Assembly: GCF_017355935.1 (NCBI RefSeq)
Contig: NZ_JAFIQT010000001.1
Coordinates: 992,001-1,056,000, forward strand
Origin: Telluribacter humicola
GTDB lineage: Bacteria; Bacteroidota; Bacteroidia; Cytophagales; Spirosomataceae
Length of the DNA: 64,000 bases
Direction: 5' to 3'
In this document: one piece after another, positions 1 to 7,092 of the stretch
How positions within the stretch are numbered: the first letter of the stretch is position 1
How the letters are laid out: each line of letters opens with the position of its first letter
Position numbers and translations under genes: made by a program
The notes under the pieces: model-generated
Databases searched by the model: none
Seen by the model: only the letters and a program-made list of their open reading frames with translations
What the model was told of the DNA's origin: nothing

Positions 1-125
1 ATTTTAAGTCAGTAGGGGTAACTCCGGAATACATGAAGAGCTTTGAAGAGGCAGGATTTAAGAATGTACCCTACGGTACTTTTGTGAATCTGAAATCAAC
101 CGGTGTAACGTCGCCGAAGGGCTAG
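1..125 (+). CDS. 3' end of a GVT-repeat protein (partial at left edge)
   Basis: The frame enters from the left edge and stops with TAG at 123-125, leaving about 40 residues. They contain one copy of a roughly 29-residue unit with the core KSVGVTPEYMKSF followed by a short Gly/Lys stretch, then the start of another unit (LKSTGV). The same unit occurs in the small reading frame at 1572-1820. Repeats of this GVT..Y...F...G type are known from the C-terminal tails of M56/BlaR1-like membrane metallopeptidases of Bacteroidota. If this is such a tail, the enzyme domain lies left of the window; that is inference. Two TAG codons close the frame in tandem. Confidence 0.55.
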   Translation, partial: FKSVGVTPEYMKSFEEAGFKNVPYGTFVNLKSTGVTSPKG

Positions 126-333
126 TAGATTAGTCTGGAAAGCAAAAAGAAAGCGGTAAATTAAGATCAGACCGGCGTTATCCGGACTATCTAATAGGCT
201 TGATTTTAAGAATCGACACACATCATTGAAAATGTCCACTTTAAGCCATCCTATAACATTTTTAATGCCTTTTGTCATATCTGAACTAAGTCTCTGTAAT
301 AACCCTATAGTTTCAATGTCTAATTTTTTACTC

Positions 334-1422
334 ATGAGGTTGAAGTATAGCATCATGCTACTTCTTTGTTTGGCGGTAGTGGCTTGCGGGCCTGCGAAAC
401 AGGACCCGATCAGCCCCGGAAAGATCACTTTGCGAGTAAATCCTGGAAAGGTCTGCCTTCCTGACCGGCATCCGCAATATCTCAATTTCGATCTTCTGAT
501 CACGAACCAGGCCTCTCGTGAGATCAAGGTCAGGAAAGTGAGCGCTGCCGTCCTGGAGGGAGCCGAGGTGATCGAGCAGCGTCAGGTCGCCGCGCAGGAA
601 ATGCTCGGCCCGGGCACGACCATTTCCGCCTCTTCAGAGGGCATGCTGTACAATCCGCTCGTGTTCAACTCCCTGAAACCAGGAGTACTCATCCGCTATA
701 AGGTCGAGTTCGAGGGTGAGGGAGTGCCGCCAGTCTCCGTCACGTTCGCTCCGAAGCCCTGCTTCAACAAGACGCGCCTTGTGCTTCCGCTTGCCGGCCG
801 AGTAGCCGTCGGGGATGGCTTCGACCTCTATTCTCATCATCGGCGCCGTGAATATCAGGATCCTGCCTGGAAGGAGCTCGGGGTATTCGACCATCCTGAT
901 CGGTTCGGGCTCGATCTGAAGCTGGTCGATGCTGAAGGACGAGAGTTCAAGGGGACCGGTAAGAGGAACGAGGATTTCTTTGCATGGGGCCAGCCGCTGA
1001 GGGTGCCGGCGGATGGAACCGTGGTGTCTGTTTACAACGCGCAGCCAGACAACACAGTCATCGGAACAGAAAACCTTTGGACTCCGGGAGATGTTGAAAC
1101 CGAGCCAATGCAAGGGTTCGGAAATCATGTCCTGATTGACCACGGCGGCGGTGAATTTAGCCTACTCGCCCATGCGCGTGCCGGTAGCGTCATCGTCCGC
1201 AAGGGCGATCGGGTCCGGGCGGGGCATATTGTCGCACAAGTAGGAAATTCCGGATCGTCGCTTGGGCCCCACCTTCACTACGAGTTGCGGACTGGCTGGG
1301 GCCTCAAAGGGATCACGGGCATGCCCGCATATTTTCACGACGTGACGGTGGTGGGCACTGATGAAACGGGCAACGGCAAGGGCGTGGCGCTGGATAGCGG
1401 GGATATCGTGATCGCTCACTGA
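334..1422 (+). CDS. M23-family (LytM-like) peptidase lipoprotein
   Basis: Probable cell-envelope Zn endopeptidase acting on peptidoglycan or another periplasmic substrate. I start it at ATG 334 because this places a lipoprotein signal (MRLKYSIMLLLCLAVVAC, lipobox Cys near residue 18) at the N-terminus; an in-frame ATG at 226 would bury that signal. The C-terminal half has the M23 pattern: a His-rich stretch (SHHRRREYQ), FGLDL supplying the Asp ligand, a strand-turn core (GNHVLIDHGGGEFSLLAH), RKGDRVRAGHIVAQVGNSG, and the HxH motif in GPHLHYEL. About 200 residues of immunoglobulin-like N-terminal domain precede it. Base use differs from the neighbours: C/G-ending codons dominate and GTAC words are rare (two by eye), which suggests transfer. 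It lies between two copies of a GVT-repeat sequence. Confidence 0.85.
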   Translation: MRLKYSIMLLLCLAVVACGPAKQDPISPGKITLRVNPGKVCLPDRHPQYLNFDLLITNQASREIKVRKVSAAVLEGAEVIEQRQVAAQEMLGPGTTISASSEGMLYNPLVFNSLKPGVLIRYKVEFEGEGVPPVSVTFAPKPCFNKTRLVLPLAGRVAVGDGFDLYSHHRRREYQDPAWKELGVFDHPDRFGLDLKLVDAEGREFKGTGKRNEDFFAWGQPLRVPADGTVVSVYNAQPDNTVIGTENLWTPGDVETEPMQGFGNHVLIDHGGGEFSLLAHARAGSVIVRKGDRVRAGHIVAQVGNSGSSLGPHLHYELRTGWGLKGITGMPAYFHDVTVVGTDETGNGKGVALDSGDIVIAH

Positions 1423-1571
1423 TATTCCATCGCTGAACTTTCGCGACAGCGCTGAACCCGGGGTTCTCTTAGTTATGGACCGCAACCGCGGACGGTAAAG
1501 AATTACTCTTAGGATTTTATAATCTTAAAGGCCTCCACTTTTAAAAAGAAGAATAGCCAGTACCAAAACCG

Positions 1572-1820
1572 ATGGATGAAGATCCTTTAAGCGTTATGAT
1601 CAATTCTAAATCAGTAGGTGTGACGGATGACTATATCAAGAGCTTTGATGCTATGGGGTATAAAAACATCCCGCAGGGTACCATTATCAATTTTAAATCA
1701 GTAGGGGTTACTCCTGAATATATGAAGAGCTTTGAAGAAGCAGGTTATAAAGATGTGTCGTACGGCACCTTTGTAAATCTGAAATCGATAGGTGTCGTGC
1801 CACCAGATAAAGGACGCTGA
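1572..1820 (+). CDS. Short GVT-repeat protein, probably a truncated remnant
   Basis: An 82-residue frame made of two and a bit copies of a 29-residue repeat: SKSVGVTDDYIKSFDAMGY, then FKSVGVTPEYMKSFEEAGY, then LKSIGV and a short tail. There is no signal peptide or enzyme domain, and an in-frame TAG lies six codons upstream (1554-1556), so it is not the continuation of a longer gene. The 3' part (1690-1799) is about 80% identical by eye to positions 1-110. The most likely reading is a duplicated or severed tail of the gene that ends at 125. Whether it is translated cannot be told from sequence alone. Confidence 0.45.
   Translation: MDEDPLSVMINSKSVGVTDDYIKSFDAMGYKNIPQGTIINFKSVGVTPEYMKSFEEAGYKDVSYGTFVNLKSIGVVPPDKGR
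1690..1799 (+). repeat. Direct repeat copy 2 (copy 1 at 1-110)
   Basis: About 110 bases match positions 1-110 in the same orientation at roughly 80% identity by eye. Together the two copies bracket the M23 peptidase gene. Most differences are at third codon positions, so both copies were probably under coding constraint after duplication. Confidence 0.75.
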
Positions 1821-1955
1821 TCCGGCTATTTTTATCCCGAAACTAAAAAGATCTTAAACCAGATTGCAACGGTGGGTATTTTCTGTTGTCCTTAGGGCAC
1901 AGCAGGTACCCCCCGCTAATCCAACTACCCGTTTTATCTACTACTCGTACTTGCC

Positions 1956-4424
1956 ATGAAAAAAACTTTACTCTTTGGGCTGGGACTACTATGCCTGTGT
2001 CTCTCTCTTTCGCTACCCCTAATCGCTCAGAATACCAGTTCTTTGCCTGCCCAGACTGCCGCCACAGGTACAATCCGGGGAGTACTTACGGACTCACTCA
2101 CCGGAAATCCCGTTGAATACGCTACTGTGGCCCTGCTGCCTAATGGAAAAACGAAGCCCATCGCCGGTACCATCACGGATGCGCAGGGCCGGTACTCGTT
2201 TAGCGGCGTGGAGAAAGGTACCTACGAGCTGGCGATCAGTCTGATTGGCTATGCGACCAAAACCATTCGTGGTATAGCCATAACCGAACAGGTACCTAGC
2301 GTGGAGGTAGCTACAACAAAGCTAAGGATGGCGGCCACCAATCTGAAAGAAGTTAACGTACAGGCCATGCGGCCCACCATTACGCAGGAAGCCGACCGCA
2401 TGGTGATAAGTGTTGAAGGAACCGCCATGGCAGCGGGTAACACAGCCTTTACGGTACTGGCCCGCTCGCCGGGGGTATTTGTCGACGCCGAGGGCAATAT
2501 TCAGCTCAACGGCCGCAGCGGCGTTACTGTCATGATTGACGGGCGGCTTACCTACCTTTCGGCCCGGGACCTGCGGGCGATGCTGGAAGGCATGTCGGCG
2601 GAGAATATCAAGAATATCGAAATTATCACCAATCCTTCGGCCAAGTATGATGCCGAAGGTACCTCGGGTATCCTGAATATTAATCTGAAAAAGAATACGA
2701 TGCGGGGCATCAACGGCAGCGTGTACGCGGGTTATACCAACAACTTCCAGCAGTACGGCTATACCTACGGTGGCAACATCAACCACAAGAGCGGCAAGTG
2801 GAACTCCTTCCTGAACCTGGACGCCGCTCGTAGAGTAGGAGGCCGCGAGGCTACCTTTACCCGCATCTTCTACGGCCAGGACCGCACCACCTACTTCGAT
2901 CAGGTCGCTACCGGCAACTTTACGGCCGAAGGTCCGCCCTCGGTACGTCTCGGCACCGATTATACCCTCAACGACCGGCATAGCATCGGGTTTACGTCCT
3001 ACTACGTCACCAACCACGCGGTGTCAGACTTCCTGACGGAGACTTACATCGGCTACGCGCCCGCTACGCCGTCACAGTTTATTGACGCCGATAATATCAG
3101 CAGCAATACGTTTACCAGTTTTACCGCTAACCTGCACTACACCGGCAAGCTGGATACCCTGGGTACCACGCTCTCAACCGACCTGGACTTCGCCCGCATC
3201 AGCAACCAGGGCGAGGCCAACTTCTACAACTACTTTACCGACCTGACGCTCAACCGGCAGACGCGCGACTTCCTGTACACGAGTACCCCCAACGGGTACA
3301 ATATCTATTCGGCCAAGATAGATTTTACGCGTCCGTTAAAGCCCGGGCACAAGATGGAGGCAGGAGTGAAGACCAGCCGGGTCATTTCGGACAATGACTT
3401 CCGGTTTTTCTTCAACAACGAAGGCCTGGTACTGGACCCGCTCCGGACCAACCACTTCAACTACCGCGAAAGCATCTATGCCGCCTACCTCAACTGGAAC
3501 GGCAAGCTGAACAAGCGCTTTACGATGCAGGCGGGGCTACGGGCCGAGAATACGCGGTCGCTGGGGGAGTCCTATACGACCGGACAGGTGACGGAGCGCA
3601 ACTACCTCAACTTTTTTCCCAGCTTATTTTTGCAGCAGCACGTCCGGGACGACTACCAGCTCAGCTATAGCTACAGCCGCCGCCTGACGCGCCCCAACTA
3701 CGGCAACCTCAACCCCTTCCGCTCGTACCGCGACCCGTATACCTACACCGAGGGCAACCCGTACCTGCGGCCGCAGTACACGCAGTCGTTCGGCCTGAAC
3801 CAGACTTTTAAGAAAATATATAACCTGAACTTCTACTACAACTACAACCGCGATGTCATGGCTGAGATACCCATTCTGGACGTCGCCAACGCCACCACCA
3901 TCTACACTACGGGCAATGTGAATGACGGACATAACGTCGGCTTTACGGCGGTGGCTCCGCTCAAAATAGCGAAGTGGTGGGACACGCAGAATACGTCGGT
4001 ACTCTCGTACAACAAGTTCAGTATGGTGTCTGCCGAAGGGCCGCTGGTGAACGACCAGGTGTTCTTTATGCTGCAGTCCAACCATACCATCCAGCTCCCG
4101 CTGGAGGTGCGCATGGAGCTGAACCTGCTGTACCGCGGTCCGGCGGCTTCGGGCCTGTACCACATGGCTGCCATGCACCGGGTGGACGTGGCCTTCAAGC
4201 GGAGCTTTATGAGGAAAAAGCTGGACCTGACCGTCAACGCCAACGACCTCTTTAAGGGCTTCCGGTACTACTGGACCACCGACATCGGCGGTAACGTCAA
4301 CGAGTTTGACCAGTACTTCCGCTGGCGCAGCGTGGGTGCTACCCTCCGTTATAACTTTAGTAAGGGACATAAGGTGGATGTGAAGCGCAGGAACAACAGT
4401 CTGGAAGAAATGAACCGCACCTAG
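1956..4424 (+). CDS. Outer-membrane beta-barrel receptor (TonB-dependent receptor-like)
   Basis: An 822-residue outer-membrane protein, probably a TonB-receptor-related importer. A signal peptide (MKKTLLFGLGLLCLCLSLSL...AQ) is followed by a carboxypeptidase-regulatory-like domain at about residues 38-110 (IRGVLTDSLTGNPVEYATV, GRYSF, LIGYATKTI). A plug-like domain at about 130-245 contains VMIDGR and IEIITNPSAKYDAEGTSG, followed by a beta-barrel rich in aromatic alternation (YSYSRRLTRPNYGNLNPF). This matches the 'outer membrane beta-barrel family' common in Bacteroidota; no TonB box was recognised. A hairpin terminator follows, then the first permease. It resembles the second receptor at 42572-45022 in architecture. 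The substrate is not evident. Confidence 0.9.
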   Translation: MKKTLLFGLGLLCLCLSLSLPLIAQNTSSLPAQTAATGTIRGVLTDSLTGNPVEYATVALLPNGKTKPIAGTITDAQGRYSFSGVEKGTYELAISLIGYATKTIRGIAITEQVPSVEVATTKLRMAATNLKEVNVQAMRPTITQEADRMVISVEGTAMAAGNTAFTVLARSPGVFVDAEGNIQLNGRSGVTVMIDGRLTYLSARDLRAMLEGMSAENIKNIEIITNPSAKYDAEGTSGILNINLKKNTMRGINGSVYAGYTNNFQQYGYTYGGNINHKSGKWNSFLNLDAARRVGGREATFTRIFYGQDRTTYFDQVATGNFTAEGPPSVRLGTDYTLNDRHSIGFTSYYVTNHAVSDFLTETYIGYAPATPSQFIDADNISSNTFTSFTANLHYTGKLDTLGTTLSTDLDFARISNQGEANFYNYFTDLTLNRQTRDFLYTSTPNGYNIYSAKIDFTRPLKPGHKMEAGVKTSRVISDNDFRFFFNNEGLVLDPLRTNHFNYRESIYAAYLNWNGKLNKRFTMQAGLRAENTRSLGESYTTGQVTERNYLNFFPSLFLQQHVRDDYQLSYSYSRRLTRPNYGNLNPFRSYRDPYTYTEGNPYLRPQYTQSFGLNQTFKKIYNLNFYYNYNRDVMAEIPILDVANATTIYTTGNVNDGHNVGFTAVAPLKIAKWWDTQNTSVLSYNKFSMVSAEGPLVNDQVFFMLQSNHTIQLPLEVRMELNLLYRGPAASGLYHMAAMHRVDVAFKRSFMRKKLDLTVNANDLFKGFRYYWTTDIGGNVNEFDQYFRWRSVGATLRYNFSKGHKVDVKRRNNSLEEMNRT

Positions 4425-4445
4425 GAGCCTGTTCGCAGACGTACA

Positions 4446-4471
4446 AAAACTGTCCGAAATCGGACAGTTTT
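4446..4471. terminator. Hairpin terminator, TGTCCGA family
   Basis: A 12-bp perfect stem (AAAACTGTCCGA / TCGGACAGTTTT) with an AA loop, 22 bases after the receptor stop codon. A/T runs at both stem ends would let it act in either direction. Related hairpins occur at 45055-45100 and 59763-59794. Confidence 0.75.
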
Positions 4472-4520
4472 GTTGAGGTGATCGAGTGTAAGTGGTTGTT
4501 TATCAGGTATTATTATTGGC

Positions 4521-4536
4521 TGGCACAAGGTTGGTA
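4521..4536 (+). promoter_or_regulatory. Weak sigma-54-like element upstream of the first permease run
   Basis: TGGCAC matches the -24 box of sigma-54 promoters. The expected TTGC box five bases later reads TGGT, so the match is incomplete. It lies 107 bases before ATG 4644, a position comparable to the clearer TTGGCATAGCTTTT elements ahead of the other permease runs. Confidence 0.3.
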
Positions 4537-4643
4537 CGGTGTGAGGGACGTAGTAGGTAATATAGGCGCGAAAAGAGGGAAATAACTGCCTCCATTTACC
4601 TTCCGCCTTTCCTGCTATCTTTCTTTATCCTTCAACAACAGCC

Positions 4644-7073
4644 ATGATACAAAATTACCTCAAAATAGCCTGGCGTAACCTGCGGAAGCACCAGTTCTAC
4701 TCCTTCCTGAACATCTTTGGGCTCTCGCTTGGGCTGGCGAGTTGCCTGCTCATTACGCTGTACGTTATAGATGAGTTGAGCTACGACCGGTTCTTCGATA
4801 AGGCTGACCGGATTTACCGCATAGATGCGGATATAAAGTTTGGTGGACCGGAGATGAAGCTGGCCGTAGCCCCCGATCCCATGGCTTTTACCATCGAGAT
4901 AGACTACCCGCAGGTAGAGGCTGCTACGAGACTGCGTGAAAATGGAAGCTACCTGGTCAGACGAACCGGACAAACCGGAAACATAAAGGAAGATAAAGTA
5001 ACGTTTGCGGACTCTACCTTTTTCGATGTATTCTCAGTACCCATGGTAGCCGGTGATCCTAAAAAGGCCCTGACCGAACCGAATACACTGGTGCTTTCGG
5101 AGCGGGCGGCCAGGAAGTACTTTGGCACCGAAAGCCCCCTGGGAAAGACACTCTTGCTGGACAATGAACGGACCTACCGGGTAACGGGCGTTATGACCAA
5201 TATACCGGATAACTCGCATCTGGCCGATCTGAATATGATGCTCTCGATGGCTTCGCGCGCGGAGAGCCGGGAGAACAGCTGGGGAGCTCATAACTTTGCT
5301 ACCTACCTGGTACTGCGAGAGGGAGTAGAGGGGGCACAATTTGAGAAGAACTTCGAAACTATAATCGAAAAATATACCGGCCCCTGGATGAAAGGCTTTA
5401 TGGGGTCTTCACTGGATGACTTAAAAAAGGCCGGCAACTACATCCGCTATTCACTTATACCCATCACTGACATTCACCTGCACTCGGATCGGATGGCGGA
5501 GTTGAGCGTCAACGGCAATATCCAGTACGTGTACATATTTTCGGTAGTAGCAATATTCCTGCTCCTGATTGCCTGCGTCAATTTTATGAACCTGGCTACG
5601 GCCCGCTCGTCCAACCGGGCGCGTGAGGTGGGAGTGCGTAAGGCTCTGGGGTCGGAGCGTTCTTCGCTGGTAGCCCAGTTTCTGACGGAGGCTCTGCTGC
5701 TAAGCTTTGTTTCATTAGGCTTGGCGCTGATTATTGCCTCGTTGGCTATGCCGTTGTTTAACCAGCTGGCCAGCAAGCAGCTGGAGGTACCGGCCATGAG
5801 CCTGCCTTTCTGGGGTATACTGCTGCTGACCGGGGGCGCGGTAGGACTACTGGCGGGGAGTTACCCGGCTTTCTTCCTTTCGGGCTTTAAGACCATCAAA
5901 GTACTAAAAGGTATTGGGACCGTAGAGGGTCGGGGCGGGCAGCTGCGTAATACGCTGGTTGTGTTTCAGTTCATGATTTCAGTGATGCTGATCATCGGTA
6001 CCATCGTTATCTACCGACAGCTCAACTACATCCAAACCAAGACGCTGGGGTTCAATAAGGATCAGGTACTGCTGATTGACAACGCCTACGCCCTTGGTAC
6101 CCAGACGGAAGCCTTCAAACAAGAAGTAGGTAACCTGCCGCAGGTAGAGAGTACCACCATTTCGTACTATATGCCTACGCCCTCCTCCCGCAGCGACAAC
6201 ACCTTCTATCCGGAAGGGCAGCAGCAGGACAAAGGTATGAACATGCAGCACTGGCCCGTAGACCATGACTACGTCAAGACCCTGAACCTTGAGATCGTAG
6301 CTGGACGGGATTTTAGCCGTGATTTTCCTTCGGATTCACTTGGAATGCTGGTCAATGAGTCCGCGGTCAAGCTGTTGGGCTTTACCGGCAACCCCATCGG
6401 AAAGAAAGTAATGACCCTGTATGGACCAAATCCCGAAGACCAGATCGCCTATACCATTATTGGCGTAGTGAAGAACTTCCACTACGAGTCGCTTCGTAAA
6501 AACATAGGTCCGGTGAGTATGATACTGGGACGCAGTCCGGGTATAATCGCGCTGAAATTAAAGACGGATGATGTACAAGCCAGTGTTGCCAGCGTTGAGC
6601 AGCTCTGGAAAAAGATGGCTCCGGGGCAGCCGTTTGAGTCCCGTTTTATGGATGAGGATTTTGATAAGGAGTATCGCGCCGAGCAGCGTGTGGGCCAAAT
6701 ATTCATCACTTTCGCGCTGCTGTCTATCCTGATTGGCTGTTTGGGCCTGTTTGGCTTAGCCGCCTTCACCGCCGAGCGCCGCACCAAGGAGATTGGCGTG
6801 CGCAAGGTACTTGGTGCCTCAGTAGGCGACATCGTCACCATGCTCTCGCGTGACTTCCTGAAGCTGGTGCTCATAGCCATCGTTATCGCTTCTCCCATAG
6901 CCTGGTACGCCATGAATCGCTGGCTCAGTGACTTTGCCTTTAAGGAGGATATCCAGTGGTGGGTATTCGTAGCGGCCGGTTTACTGGCCGCAGGTATAGC
7001 CCTGCTAACGGTGAGCTTCCAGAGTATCAAAGCCGCCCTGATGAATCCGGTGAAGTCGTTAAAATCCGAATAA
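4644..7073 (+). CDS. Double-FtsX (MacB-type) ABC permease, array member 1
   Basis: An 809-residue inner-membrane permease of the FtsX/MacB family, which in other systems works with an ABC ATPase to drive periplasmic conformational change or export. It is a head-to-tail duplication: TM1 at about residues 20-42, a periplasmic MacB-like core, three TM helices with AREVGVRKALGS near residue 326, a further TM near 435, a second periplasmic core, then three TMs with TKEIGVRKVLGAS near 714. Other family marks are AARKYFGTESPLGKT, VAGRDFS, GVVKNFHYESL and the tail NPVKSLKSE. The first half ends SGFKTIKVLKG, the counterpart of that tail. It heads the first run, and the next permease starts 19 bases later. 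No ATPase is nearby. Confidence 0.93.
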   Translation: MIQNYLKIAWRNLRKHQFYSFLNIFGLSLGLASCLLITLYVIDELSYDRFFDKADRIYRIDADIKFGGPEMKLAVAPDPMAFTIEIDYPQVEAATRLRENGSYLVRRTGQTGNIKEDKVTFADSTFFDVFSVPMVAGDPKKALTEPNTLVLSERAARKYFGTESPLGKTLLLDNERTYRVTGVMTNIPDNSHLADLNMMLSMASRAESRENSWGAHNFATYLVLREGVEGAQFEKNFETIIEKYTGPWMKGFMGSSLDDLKKAGNYIRYSLIPITDIHLHSDRMAELSVNGNIQYVYIFSVVAIFLLLIACVNFMNLATARSSNRAREVGVRKALGSERSSLVAQFLTEALLLSFVSLGLALIIASLAMPLFNQLASKQLEVPAMSLPFWGILLLTGGAVGLLAGSYPAFFLSGFKTIKVLKGIGTVEGRGGQLRNTLVVFQFMISVMLIIGTIVIYRQLNYIQTKTLGFNKDQVLLIDNAYALGTQTEAFKQEVGNLPQVESTTISYYMPTPSSRSDNTFYPEGQQQDKGMNMQHWPVDHDYVKTLNLEIVAGRDFSRDFPSDSLGMLVNESAVKLLGFTGNPIGKKVMTLYGPNPEDQIAYTIIGVVKNFHYESLRKNIGPVSMILGRSPGIIALKLKTDDVQASVASVEQLWKKMAPGQPFESRFMDEDFDKEYRAEQRVGQIFITFALLSILIGCLGLFGLAAFTAERRTKEIGVRKVLGASVGDIVTMLSRDFLKLVLIAIVIASPIAWYAMNRWLSDFAFKEDIQWWVFVAAGLLAAGIALLTVSFQSIKAALMNPVKSLKSE

Positions 7074-7092
7074 AGCTGAAAGGCAGAAAAGC

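Noticed and set aside
96-335. 80-codon minus-strand frame starting MSKKLDIETIG ahead of the M23 gene
   Set aside because: Considered as a transposase or gene fragment, but no family was recognised, it shares only 2 bases with the chosen M23 start, and there is no supporting context.
634-1143. 169-codon minus-strand frame opposite the M23 peptidase
   Set aside because: The + strand has a lipobox and intact M23 motifs; the antisense frame has none.
2322-3017. 231-codon minus-strand frame inside the first receptor gene
   Set aside because: The + strand receptor has signal peptide, domains and codon pattern; the antisense product shows no recognisable motif.
3624-4370. 248-codon minus-strand frame inside the first receptor gene
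   Set aside because: Antisense shadow of the beta-barrel coding sequence, Val/Arg/His-rich without domain features.
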